The notes beneath the pieces are model-generated. The model was not told where the DNA came from. It did not search any database and saw only the letters and a program-made list of their open reading frames with translations. A program made the translations under genes and the position numbers. 59,978 nucleotides of DNA from Telmatospirillum sp. (GTDB lineage: Bacteria > Pseudomonadota > Alphaproteobacteria > Rhodospirillales > Magnetospirillaceae): NCBI GenBank assembly GCA_009712185.1, contig WASQ01000100.1:105529-165506 (forward strand), given 5' to 3'. Shown here in pieces: positions 1 to 7,969 of the stretch (positions are counted from its first letter, which is position 1; each line of letters starts with the position of its first letter).

Positions 1-64
1 GCCGGGCGACGCCGTCCAATAGTGGGGGTTCGGTCTACGAAGGGTATAACTTGGGTTAAGAGTC

Positions 65-90
65 GGCGGCCCGCCTCAACGCGGGCCGCC
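65..90 (-). terminator. Hairpin downstream of yidC
   Basis: A perfect 10-bp inverted repeat (65-74 with 81-90) with a 6-nt loop lies 31 bp past the yidC stop on the minus strand. No T-run follows, so it is either a weak intrinsic terminator or an mRNA 3'-end stabiliser. The rest of 1-121 shows no gene. Confidence 0.5.
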
Positions 91-121
91 TCCTCCTGTT
101 CGGGGGTGGGGTTGCCGAGGC

Positions 122-1846
122 CTAAGCCTGGCGTTTCATGATCAGCCATTGCTGCAGGATCGACAAAATGTTGCTCCACGCCCAATAGATCACCAGACCG
201 GCCGGGAAATTCGCCAGCATGAAGGTGAAGATGATCGGCAGGAAGGTGAACATCTTGGCCTGGACCGGATCGGTCGGCGCCGGGTTCAGCTTCTGCTGCA
301 GATACATGGTGACGCCCATGATCAGAGGCCACACGCCGATATGCAGCATCTGCGGCGGATCCCACGGGATGACGCCGAACAGATTGAATACCGTCGTCGG
401 ATCGGGCACGGACAGGTCATGGATCCATCCGAAGAAGGGCGCCTGCCGCATTTCGATGGTGACGTAGAGCACCTTGTAGAGGGCGAAGAACACGGGAATC
501 TGGATCAGGATCGGCAGACAGCCCGAAACCGGATTGGCCTTTTCCCGTTTGTAGAGAGCCATCATCTCCTGGTTCAGGCGGGCGCGATCCTCGCCGAACC
601 GTTCCTGCAGCTTCTTGATCTCGGGCTGCAGCTTTTTCATCTTGCTCATCGCCTTGTAGGACTTGTTGGCGATGGGGAAGAAGGCGCCCTTGATGACCAC
701 GGTGAAGATCAGAATGGCGATGCCGAAATTACCAACCTGTCCGTGGATGAACCGCAGGAAATGGAAGAAGGGCTTGGTGAGGAAATAGAACCAGCCGAAG
801 TCGATGGCGAGATCGAAACGCGGAATGCCGAGCTTGTCGCCATAATCGTCAAGCTTCGTCAATTCCTTGGCGCCGGCGAAGAAGTGGCTGGCGGTCTCGG
901 TCGAGGCGCCGGGGGCCACGGTCAGCGCGCTTCCCAGCCAGTCGGTCTGGTAGCGGTCGACGCCGTCGACACTGCGCCAACCCATCCGTGCCTGAACCGC
1001 CATGGACTGGTCGGGAATCAGCGCCGTCAGCCAGTATTTGTCGGTGACGCCGATCCAGCCGCCGGTGCTCTTGACTTCCAGCAGATGGTCGTCCTCACGC
1101 AGCTTCTTGTACTTCATCTCCTTCAGCGTGCCGTCCAGCACGCCGAGCGGCCCCTCATGCAGGATATAGATGTCCTGGGTCTTGGGTGTGCCCCAGCGCG
1201 AAACCAGGGCATAAGGGAACAGTGTGACGGCGGCCGCGCCGTGATTTTCGACCTTCTGCGTGACGGTGAACATATAGTTGTCGTCAACCGCGTAGGTCCG
1301 GGTGAAGGTCAGGCCCTGGCCGTTGTCCCAGGAAAGGGTCACCGGATGGTCGGGCGTCAGAGTGTCGCGGTCGGCCGTCCAGACGGTGTCTGCGCCGGGC
1401 AGGGCCGGCTTCGTGTCGCCGCCTGCCACAAAACCGAATTCCGCGTAGTAGGCGCCCGCGCCAATGGCCGGGGACAGCAGGGTGATCGCCGGGCTTCCCG
1501 CCTCCGGTTCCTCGTGATACCGGACCAGATCGACGTCATCGATCCGGGCGCCGCGCAACGGGAACGAGCCCTTGAGGCTCGGCGTGTCGATCCGCACGCG
1601 CGGGGACGCCTTCAGGGCTGCGGCACGGGTCTCGGACGTGATCTCCTGGGTCGGGGCCGCATCCGGCATTTTCGGGGAGCCGACCTGCGGAGCCTCGGAC
1701 AACTGCGGCGCCGAAGGCGGGGTTGCGGTCTGACCGGCCGCCGTCTGTTCGGGCTGTACCTTCGGCTTCGGCATCAGATATTGCCAGCCGAGCAGAATCG
1801 CCACCGAAAGGGCGATCGCCAGGATAATGTTGCGCTGTTCGTTCAT
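122..1846 (-). CDS. yidC: Membrane protein insertase YidC/OxaI
   Basis: This 574-residue protein inserts and folds inner-membrane proteins, alone or with SecYEG. An N-terminal signal-anchor helix (about residues 6-26) is followed by a Pro/Ala-rich linker and a large periplasmic P1 domain (about 60-340). The C-terminal YidC/Oxa1 core holds several membrane segments, including FGIAILIFTVVIKGAFFPIA, and a positively charged loop after it (KSYKAMSKMKKLQPEIKKLQ). The length is normal for Gram-negative YidC. It is the last gene of rpmH-rnpA-yidD-yidC, 28 bp after yidD. This gene order is conserved near the replication or ribosome cluster of many bacteria, so the assignment is secure. The gene that usually follows lies outside the window. 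Confidence 0.98.
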   Translation of the reverse strand: MNEQRNIILAIALSVAILLGWQYLMPKPKVQPEQTAAGQTATPPSAPQLSEAPQVGSPKMPDAAPTQEITSETRAAALKASPRVRIDTPSLKGSFPLRGARIDDVDLVRYHEEPEAGSPAITLLSPAIGAGAYYAEFGFVAGGDTKPALPGADTVWTADRDTLTPDHPVTLSWDNGQGLTFTRTYAVDDNYMFTVTQKVENHGAAAVTLFPYALVSRWGTPKTQDIYILHEGPLGVLDGTLKEMKYKKLREDDHLLEVKSTGGWIGVTDKYWLTALIPDQSMAVQARMGWRSVDGVDRYQTDWLGSALTVAPGASTETASHFFAGAKELTKLDDYGDKLGIPRFDLAIDFGWFYFLTKPFFHFLRFIHGQVGNFGIAILIFTVVIKGAFFPIANKSYKAMSKMKKLQPEIKKLQERFGEDRARLNQEMMALYKREKANPVSGCLPILIQIPVFFALYKVLYVTIEMRQAPFFGWIHDLSVPDPTTVFNLFGVIPWDPPQMLHIGVWPLIMGVTMYLQQKLNPAPTDPVQAKMFTFLPIIFTFMLANFPAGLVIYWAWSNILSILQQWLIMKRQA

Positions 1847-1874
1847 GACTTATCTTTCCGGTATGGCCGGAGGG

Positions 1875-2162
1875 TTAGCGGGAACCGGTGGGACAACAGG
1901 TGTGGCCGTGGCGATGGCCGTCCCTTCGGGATGCATCTGGTTCGGGAACCGGATCGTAACCCGATCCTCCCCAGGGGTGACAGCGCAGGAGCCGTCGCGC
2001 CGTCAGCCAGCAGCCCTTGATGGCGCCGTGCTTTTCGATCGCCTCCATGCCATAGGCCGAGCAGCTGGGCAGGAACCGGCAGCTATGCGCCGGAAGAATC
2101 GGCGACAGCAGCAACTGGTAGCCGCGGATCAAACCACGTAGCGTTGCGCGGACCAGTTTCAT
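1875..2162 (-). CDS. yidD: Membrane protein insertion efficiency factor YidD
   Basis: This small 95-residue protein of the YidD (UPF0161/Haemolytic) family assists YidC-dependent insertion at the inner face of the membrane. Family hallmarks are visible: an amphipathic N-terminus ([19 protein letters not shown]), the conserved Cys pattern C-R-F-x-P-S-C-S-x-Y, and [18 protein letters not shown]. The ATG overlaps the rnpA stop by 4 nt (ATGA), so translation is probably coupled. The C-terminal tail after the DPVP motif is short and Arg/His-rich, as in many members. The family and position are certain; the biochemical role is only partly understood in any organism. Confidence 0.95.
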   Translation of the reverse strand: MKLVRATLRGLIRGYQLLLSPILPAHSCRFLPSCSAYGMEAIEKHGAIKGCWLTARRLLRCHPWGGSGYDPVPEPDASRRDGHRHGHTCCPTGSR

Positions 2163-2659
2163 GGAGCCTCTTGACCATCCTGTCGACCCTGGGGCCTGTC
2201 TGCCGAGCCGCCCTTGCGGGAAGCGCCCACACGTTTTAGCGCGGTTTGCAAATCCTGCAAGAGCTGAGCGTAGGGACGGTCCAAGGTTTCGCGACGGCCG
2301 ATCAGCACATAGTCGGTTCCCGGCGTCCCCAGTCGTGGCAACAGCTCCGCCGCCGCGGCCCGAAGACGTCGCCGGGCGCGGTTCCGGGCAACGGAATTGC
2401 CCACTTTCTTACTGCAGGTGAACCCGACGCGGATGACGCAGGCATGGGGCGTCCCGTCCGCTGTCGTGGAAGCCTGACCCCCGTTGCCCGTGTTGGAGAG
2501 GGGGAGGGGGGCGGCGGTGGGAGCCGCTTGCAGGATCAATCCCGGAGCGGCCCACTTGCAACGCATGCCGGCGACACGGAGAAATTCCGAACGGCGCTTC
2601 AGGCGCTCGATCGTTATGGTCCGCGCCCCGGGCGCGCCACGGTCACGTTCTGCCGGCAA
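2159..2659 (-). CDS. rnpA: Ribonuclease P protein component
   Basis: RnpA is the protein subunit of RNase P, which trims the 5' leader of pre-tRNAs. The characteristic start of the fold ([12 protein letters not shown]) and the signature [24 protein letters not shown] with following AA.ELLP and DYVLIGR segments are present. I place the start at a TTG (2657-2659) because it is the nearest permitted start before the conserved N-terminal helix and leaves 11 nt after the rpmH stop. No ATG lies between them, and the next ATG downstream would delete the conserved helix. This gives 166 residues. An open frame continues upstream to 2977 but would run through rpmH. The stop overlaps yidD by 4 nt. Confidence 0.93.
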   Translation of the reverse strand: MPAERDRGAPGARTITIERLKRRSEFLRVAGMRCKWAAPGLILQAAPTAAPLPLSNTGNGGQASTTADGTPHACVIRVGFTCSKKVGNSVARNRARRRLRAAAAELLPRLGTPGTDYVLIGRRETLDRPYAQLLQDLQTALKRVGASRKGGSADRPQGRQDGQEAP

Positions 2660-2670
2660 TGCCGACGAGA

Positions 2671-2805
2671 TCAGGCAGAAAGACGCTTGCGGCCCTTGGC
2701 GCGGCGCTCGGACAGCACACGGCGACCGCCGACAGTGGCCATACGCGCGCGAAAGCCGTGGCGGCGGGCGCGGACGAGCTTGCTGGGTTGATAAGTACGT
2801 TTCAC
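2671..2805 (-). CDS. rpmH: 50S ribosomal protein L34
   Basis: This 44-residue gene encodes the very basic ribosomal protein L34. Its translation shows the family signature throughout: [18 protein letters not shown], then [20 protein letters not shown] and LSA at the end. It starts with GTG (2803-2805) preceded by a GGAG motif, and ends with TGA at 2671. It lies directly upstream of rnpA, the near-universal bacterial arrangement, and has its own strong promoter at 2847-2875. Confidence 0.97.
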   Translation of the reverse strand: MKRTYQPSKLVRARRHGFRARMATVGGRRVLSERRAKGRKRLSA

Positions 2806-2846
2806 GGTTTGAACTCCAAACGGGCCCACGGAAAAATGAGCATCGG

Positions 2847-2875
2847 TGTATAAGGAGTTGTGGCGGGGGAGTCAA
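2847..2875 (-). promoter_or_regulatory. Sigma70-type promoter of rpmH
   Basis: Reading the minus strand, TTGACT (2875-2870) and TATACA (2852-2847) are separated by exactly 17 bp. The -10 element lies about 40 bp before the rpmH GTG. This is the only near-consensus promoter seen ahead of the rpmH-rnpA-yidD-yidC run and probably drives all four genes. Confidence 0.75.
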
Positions 2876-3416
2876 TCGCCAAGACGGGAAATCGTCAGCG
2901 TCCGCGTCCCGTCGTGCCGGGGGCGGAGGGTCCGGGGTGACCGGGCCGGAGGGGTGCCACAACACACCCGCGACCATTATTCAATCAGTTGGCCCCGATT
3001 TTTCAAGTCCTCTATGGATGGTTCCGCGCCGGGCGAAATCTTTTTTTTCGACCAGGAAAAAGTGAAGCGGTGCGGTCGGCGTGATGAAGATCACAGACAA
3101 AATCATCCGGATGCGGTTGCCTCGTCCACCTTGGTCCCTGTTCTCTGTAAGCGGCCCAACGTCGCGAGGCGCGGCAGATGTGATCGCGCAAAGGGGACGA
3201 TGGGGAAGGGCAATCATCCTCATTCGCCGCATGGCGGGTGTGGCATTTTGATGATTGCCGGATTTTAATATAGATAAAAATAATGACAATTTGAGTAATA
3301 AAGACAGTGCCAGTGGGAAATGTCTCTTTTTATTTGTAAATATCTTGAAACCATGATTGACATGGTGGCTGCATCCTATCATCTTCAGCGTGTTGTCTGA
3401 CTGAGGGGCTCTAAAG
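2876..3416. other. Intergenic stretch with an AT-rich core
   Basis: No convincing gene lies between the rpmH promoter and the orphan CDS at 3417. Positions about 3260-3360 are markedly AT-rich compared with the flanks. A perfect 6-bp inverted repeat ACCATG/CATGGT with a 5-nt spacer sits at 3350-3366, about 50 bp before the next start. No DnaA boxes were found, so I do not call an origin here. Confidence 0.5.
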
Positions 3417-4016
3417 ATGTCTGGGAAAGCCATGATTGACCGGGCGACATTTGACCGTTTGTTCGGTAATATTCTGGCGGTGATCCGGGCCAACGCTTTC
3501 GGGCGGATCTCCCAGGATCTGGTCGGTCCCAGAACAGGGTCCCCGGCAGTCAGTCTGTGGGCGAGCGGATCCGGCAGAGGCCTCACGGAATTCAGCATCG
3601 ACACGGGATATACCGTGGAACGCCGTGGCACGCGGCATTTCTCCCAGGGGGAGGGATGCATGGAGCTGGCGATCCGGTTCGATGCCACCGGTTCCGACCC
3701 GGGCGACATCGAGGTTGCCACCCTGGGAGGCCTTCCCGTTTCTCCAGCCGAGGTTGACGATCTGGTCCGGACCGTCGCCGAGATTTTCGAATCGGTCCTT
3801 GCAGGGATTTTTCCTTCCCAGCGTCTGCTGCCCCGTCCGACGGTTCCATTCCGCCCCTATGTCGGCGAGCCGGACCGGCCGTTGATGCTGTGGGACGACG
3901 GGGCCGTCGGTCTGGCGGAGCGCGCCAGCCTGTCGGGTGATCAGGCTCACCGGCGCGACGTCGTGGAGCTGTGCTCCCAGTTGCGGGCCCTGGTCGAAGA
4001 GCAGAGACCGGGCTGA
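3417..4016 (+). CDS. Hypothetical protein
   Basis: I do not recognise this 199-residue protein. It has no obvious signal peptide or membrane segment and looks like a soluble, mixed alpha/beta cytoplasmic protein. The ATG at 3417 has a purine-rich GAGGGG about 10 nt upstream. Codon use resembles the GC-rich neighbours, which supports real coding. It is a single gene between the divergent rpmH run and the acid phosphatase, 93 bp away. No catalytic motif is evident. A regulatory or stress role would be a guess. Confidence 0.6.
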   Translation: MSGKAMIDRATFDRLFGNILAVIRANAFGRISQDLVGPRTGSPAVSLWASGSGRGLTEFSIDTGYTVERRGTRHFSQGEGCMELAIRFDATGSDPGDIEVATLGGLPVSPAEVDDLVRTVAEIFESVLAGIFPSQRLLPRPTVPFRPYVGEPDRPLMLWDDGAVGLAERASLSGDQAHRRDVVELCSQLRALVEEQRPG

Positions 4017-4109
4017 CCGGGAGTCAGGAATCCCCCGGCTTGACCCCCGGGTGGCGGCTGTGGCCATTTTCGGCCCATCCAGCCGACCATACCGGGAAGA
4101 TCTCTCCTC

Positions 4110-4898
4110 ATGCCAGAATCGTCCGAGACCCTGACGCCACGGCCGTTCAAGCGGGTCGCATCTCTTTTTTCCGTTCGTTGCTTCGTCATGGCCCTGGCGC
4201 TGTTGACTGGCGTCACCGGCGTTGCGGCCGCTGCCTCTCCGGACTTTCTCTATCTTGCTCCCGCGACGGTGGATCTGACCGTGTTGCTGGCGCCGCCGCC
4301 GGCACCTGGGTCAGACGGGGAAGCGGCGGATCTTGCCGCGGTGATCGCCGCGTCGCAGGGCCGGACGGCTGCGGAAGCGGCGCGGGCCGCCGCCGACGCG
4401 ACGACCTCGGCACTGCGTTTCGCCGACGCGATGGGGGCGGGGTTCACGGCGGACAACCTGCCTTATGCCCTGCCTTTCCTGGATCGTGCCGCCCATGACA
4501 CCCATGCGCTGGTGTCCGCGGCCAAGGTCGGATTCGACCGGCTGCGCCCCCAGGCGGTCGACGCCCGCGTTGCGCCCTTGCGATCCGACGGAGAGCCCGG
4601 TCCGTCCTCCACGCGGCGCAGCGGGGCCTACCCGTCGGGTCATGCGGCTTTTGCCTATGTGACCGGAATCCTGCTGGCGGCGATGGTGCCGGAAAAAGGG
4701 GCGGAGATCTTCGCGCGGGCGGCCGACTATTCCCATAACCGGCTGATTGCCGGGGCCCATTTCCCGACAGATATCGAAGCCGGGCGGATCGCCGGAACGG
4801 TCATTGCCGGGCAGTTGCTCCGCGATCCCCGCTTTCTGGCCGATTTCGGCCGGGCCCGCGCCGAAGTCCGCCATGCCCTGGGGTATGCCGTTCCCTGA
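4110..4898 (+). CDS. Class A-type acid phosphatase (PAP2 superfamily), secreted
   Basis: This 262-residue protein is predicted to be a periplasmic nonspecific phosphomonoesterase. A hydrophobic stretch (about residues 25-45) with Ala-rich end looks like a signal peptide, although the N-region before it is long and a downstream ATG at 4188 is an alternative start. The PAP2 phosphatase signature is complete: K-x6-RP (KVGFDRLRP), YPSGHA, and NRLIAGAHFPTD, which supplies the Arg-x5-His-x3-Asp triad. This agrees with PhoN/PhoC-type class A enzymes. It is convergent with the response regulator at 4913, with only 14 bp between the stops. The physiological substrate is unknown. Confidence 0.85.
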   Translation: MPESSETLTPRPFKRVASLFSVRCFVMALALLTGVTGVAAAASPDFLYLAPATVDLTVLLAPPPAPGSDGEAADLAAVIAASQGRTAAEAARAAADATTSALRFADAMGAGFTADNLPYALPFLDRAAHDTHALVSAAKVGFDRLRPQAVDARVAPLRSDGEPGPSSTRRSGAYPSGHAAFAYVTGILLAAMVPEKGAEIFARAADYSHNRLIAGAHFPTDIEAGRIAGTVIAGQLLRDPRFLADFGRARAEVRHALGYAVP

Positions 4899-4912
4899 TG
4901 CCGGCCGAAAGG

Positions 4913-5566
4913 TCAGGCGCCGGGCGTTCCCGGGCCGCTCAGCCATCCCTGGGCCGCCGCGAAGCGCACGATCTGAACGCGCGTCTTGAGATTGAGCTTT
5001 TCGGCCGCCCTGACCTTGTAGGTTTCCACCGTCTTGATGCTGATCGCCAGTGACTGCGCCACCTCCTTGGTGGTGAAGCCCTGGGCCAGGAGGCGGAGGA
5101 CGCTGGCTTCGCGGTCGCTCAGCAGATCGATGTCGGGAAGGGCGCGCGGAACCGGGGCCACCGCTTTGGCGGCGATGGCGGAATCGAGATACATGTCTCC
5201 GCGCGCCACCGTTCTGATCGCGCGGACGAGATCCTCCGCCGCCGACCGCTTCAGGAGATATCCGCCGACCCCGGCGGCCAGTGCCTGCTGCAGATATCCC
5301 TGGTCCTCGTGGACCGTCAGCGCCAGCTGGCGAAGGTCGGGCAGCCGCCTGTGCAGTCGCCCGATGAGATCGATCCCGTCCATGTCGCCGATAGAGATGT
5401 CGACGACGGCGACATCGGGCCGGGTCCTCAGGATATCCTCCAGAGCGCCGGCTCCCGATGTCTCGGCGCTGACGACGCGCATGTCCGGTTCGGCCTCGAC
5501 CAGCGCGCGGATTCCGGTCAGGACGATCGGATGGTCATCCGCCAGCGCGACGCGAAGGGTGGTCAT
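4913..5566 (-). CDS. NarL/FixJ-family response regulator
   Basis: This 217-residue two-component regulator has a receiver domain (about 5-120) with the acidic pair in ALADDHP, the phospho-acceptor Asp in VAVVDISIG and the switch Lys in LLKRSA. A LuxR-type helix-turn-helix follows (about 150-210; LSDREASVLRLLAQG, TTKEVA, ISIKTVETYK). It overlaps the kinase gene by 4 nt (ATGA), so the two are made together. The nearest divergent target is the TonB receptor gene at 7970, which makes it the likely regulated promoter. That link is inference. Confidence 0.93.
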   Translation of the reverse strand: MTTLRVALADDHPIVLTGIRALVEAEPDMRVVSAETSGAGALEDILRTRPDVAVVDISIGDMDGIDLIGRLHRRLPDLRQLALTVHEDQGYLQQALAAGVGGYLLKRSAAEDLVRAIRTVARGDMYLDSAIAAKAVAPVPRALPDIDLLSDREASVLRLLAQGFTTKEVAQSLAISIKTVETYKVRAAEKLNLKTRVQIVRFAAAQGWLSGPGTPGA

Positions 5567-7590
5567 GCAACATCTCCTTGTTCAGCCGGATGGGCGTCAG
5601 ACAGCGGGATCCGCACAAAAATGACACTGCCGCTTCCGGTCCCGCTTTCGATATCGAGGGTGCCGCCGACGAGTTCCAGGCGTTCACGGATCCCCAGAAG
5701 GCCGAGATGGCGTTGCCTGGCGGGAGGCCCTGCCGACGGCGGGAACCCGCGACCGTCGTCCTCGACGATCAGGGCGACCTGGCCGGGCCGGCGTCGCAGT
5801 GTGATGCTGACGGAATGGGCGTCGGCATGCTTCACGATATTGGTCAGCAATTCGACCAGAATTCTGTAAAGGGTCGTCTCGACAAACGGAGGAAGCCGAA
5901 ACCCGTCCAGCCCCTCGATCAGAACATCGACATCGAGACCCGTCTGGCCGCGCCAGTCGTCCAGAAGATTGATCAGGGTAGGCTTGAGACCGATATCGTC
6001 GAGAGACGTGGGGCGCAGATCGACGGCGGCGCGATGGAGATCCCGGCTGATGTCGGCGATCATCCTCTTCAATTCCGCGCAGGCCTCTTTCGTCCGTTCC
6101 GATCCGCTTTGCAGTTCCAGTCGTTTCAAACGGAGCGACAGACCGGTCACAGTCTGTCCCACGCGGTCGTGAAGATCGCGGGCGATGCGGCGGCGCTCGT
6201 CTTCCTGGGCGGAGTGGAGGCGCGACAGAAGATCGCGATGATCCGCCTCCGCTTTTTTTTGCCGGTCGACGGCAATGAGCACGCCATAGAGACCCGACAA
6301 ATCGCCACGTTCCGGGGATCGGCCGGACAAATGCAGCCAGCGGACCGTGTCGTCGGCGAGCACCGCGCGGAAGTCCACCTCCGCCGGGTCGCCCGTCCGG
6401 CGGCAAGTCTGCATGGCCCGGTCGACTGCGGACCGGTCGTCCGGGTGGACCCCCAGAAGGAAAGAGGCATAAGCGCCGGGCGGGCGTGGTCGGCCGAACA
6501 GCCTCAGGCAGCGATCGCACCAGTCAATCTTGTCGGCTCCCGCGGGCCAATGCCAGGTGCCGATATCGGCAATTTCCACCGCGAGAAGGCGCCAGGTCTC
6601 CGACTGCCTCAGGACCAGCGCCGCGCTCTGCATTTCGGCCCGCCGCCTTGCCGCGATCAGCCGGGCGACAAGGCTGGCGAGCAGGGCGGTCAGGCACAGC
6701 GTTCCGGTGCCCGCCAGCAGGATCCTCCTCCAGGCGGTCTGAACGGGCTGGTCCAGATCCTGTTTCGGAATGCGAAGATGAAGCGTCCACCCGGACAGGC
6801 CGACCTTGCGTGACAGCGCGTAGACCGCCAGGCCATCCGCTCCCGTCGTCACCTCCAGGCCGTCCCTCTCCGGAGGCTGATCCGTCGAGGCTTCGGCGGG
6901 CCACGGATCTCCGGGATGGCCCGCCCCCGCGATCACCCGGCCCCGTTGATCAACGAGAGCGCTCCTCCAATTGGAGGGCAGTCCCGCCGAAGCCAGCGCA
7001 TCCCTGAAAATGCGCGCGTCGATGCCGACCGTGATCACGAACCGGGGTTCCCCCATCCGGACGACCGGGCAGTGGATGGGGATGCCCGCTCCCGCTGCCA
7101 GCACTCCCGGGTCCAGGTATCCTCCAACCACGGGCTGTGCTGTTTCGACAGCGGCGCGGAACCCGTCCACGCCGCTGTTATCCCCCCTGGGCTCGCCCTC
7201 CTCCGCCGCGGTGTTCAGAACCTGCGGGCCCGAGGGCGCCGCCAAGGAGATGGTCAGCCACTCCGGATGCAGATGGCTGAGACGCTGGGCATGTTCGAGA
7301 AAGCTCGACGTGTCGTCGCGATTGAGGCGGCGGAGGTTGACCAGCGGCTGGGCGGCGTCGATTTCGCCGGTCAGCTGGGATTCGATCTGATGGGCGAGAC
7401 GCTCCGCTCTCAGGGTGACCTGAAGAGCGACGGTCTGTCTTTCCTGAATGCCAGACCGGTATCCGCTTATAATGCTTAAAATAATTAACGGAATAGATGC
7501 GGAAATTGCAATAATTGCGAAGGGTATAAGGGATGTTCGAATAGTCATTCGAAATTGTCTGTCGGGGGGAATATTCTGTTTTTTTATCAT
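5563..7590 (-). CDS. Membrane sensor histidine kinase (PAS, HisKA_3)
   Basis: This kinase pairs with the NarL-type regulator. From the ATG at 7590 it has 675 residues: a transmembrane helix near the N-terminus, an extracytoplasmic sensor region (about 40-310), a second membrane helix (GTLCLTALLASLVARLIAA), a PAS domain (about 330-450; GTWHWP, VHPDDR), the HisKA_3 phospho-acceptor helix with DERRRIARDLHDRVGQ, and an HATPase domain ending in HLGLLGIRERLELVGG. The true start is uncertain: the frame is open to a TTG at 7791, and ATGs exist at 7635, 7590 and 7542. None has a good ribosome-binding site. The first part of the gene is unusually AT-rich. Confidence 0.9.
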   Translation of the reverse strand: MIKKQNIPPDRQFRMTIRTSLIPFAIIAISASIPLIILSIISGYRSGIQERQTVALQVTLRAERLAHQIESQLTGEIDAAQPLVNLRRLNRDDTSSFLEHAQRLSHLHPEWLTISLAAPSGPQVLNTAAEEGEPRGDNSGVDGFRAAVETAQPVVGGYLDPGVLAAGAGIPIHCPVVRMGEPRFVITVGIDARIFRDALASAGLPSNWRSALVDQRGRVIAGAGHPGDPWPAEASTDQPPERDGLEVTTGADGLAVYALSRKVGLSGWTLHLRIPKQDLDQPVQTAWRRILLAGTGTLCLTALLASLVARLIAARRRAEMQSAALVLRQSETWRLLAVEIADIGTWHWPAGADKIDWCDRCLRLFGRPRPPGAYASFLLGVHPDDRSAVDRAMQTCRRTGDPAEVDFRAVLADDTVRWLHLSGRSPERGDLSGLYGVLIAVDRQKKAEADHRDLLSRLHSAQEDERRRIARDLHDRVGQTVTGLSLRLKRLELQSGSERTKEACAELKRMIADISRDLHRAAVDLRPTSLDDIGLKPTLINLLDDWRGQTGLDVDVLIEGLDGFRLPPFVETTLYRILVELLTNIVKHADAHSVSITLRRRPGQVALIVEDDGRGFPPSAGPPARQRHLGLLGIRERLELVGGTLDIESGTGSGSVIFVRIPLSDAHPAEQGDVA

Positions 7591-7969
7591 ATTTCGGTTT
7601 TTTTTGTCGCAACGCGGATTTATCCGAACTGTCATAAACCGCCGCGGATTTTTCACGTAGGGTCGCGGCCCCGGCCAGGAGCGCTGCCGGCACGGATCTG
7701 ATCCGAAAAGAAGTAAGCATAAATCCGCTACTGATAAATTTTGTCGGCTGTGGCTTCGGTCAATGAAATCTCCAGTCGACACTGTCGTCAATATTGAAAA
7801 TTGGTATCGCCAAAAATTTCTAAATATATGACAATTATATTTCTGATCTTGTCATATTTATAGATGATTGACGGGATATTCCTGACATAGATAGCGTAAT
7901 TTTCCGACATTAACGAATTTTCATCTTGTGACATATTGCTGCCGACTTCATTCCAATGGGGGTTGAACG
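7591..7969. other. AT-rich divergent regulatory region with an inverted repeat
   Basis: This region separates the kinase gene and the TonB receptor gene and is far richer in A+T than the rest of the window. A perfect 9-bp inverted repeat, ATATGACAA (7826-7834) and TTGTCATAT (7849-7857), has arms whose centres are 23 bp apart, about two helical turns. That is typical of a dimeric regulator site. No gene is supported here, although the kinase reading frame stays open through part of it. Confidence 0.55.

Noticed and set aside
149-2020. 623-codon open frame on the plus strand across yidC
   Set aside because: It is antisense to yidC and yidD, has a low-complexity Arg/Gly/His-rich translation and arises from high GC with few stop codons. 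Similar antisense frames over the Nfn gene, ccoI, the receptors and the glg genes were rejected for the same reason.
3357-3382. Promoter TTGACA...TATCAT ahead of the orphan gene
   Set aside because: The spacer is only 14 bp, too short for a sigma70 promoter; the TTGACA overlaps a dyad.
2806-3416. Possible chromosome origin near rpmH
   Set aside because: rpmH often neighbours oriC in other phyla, but no DnaA boxes or dnaA/dnaN genes are present, and alphaproteobacterial origins usually lie elsewhere.
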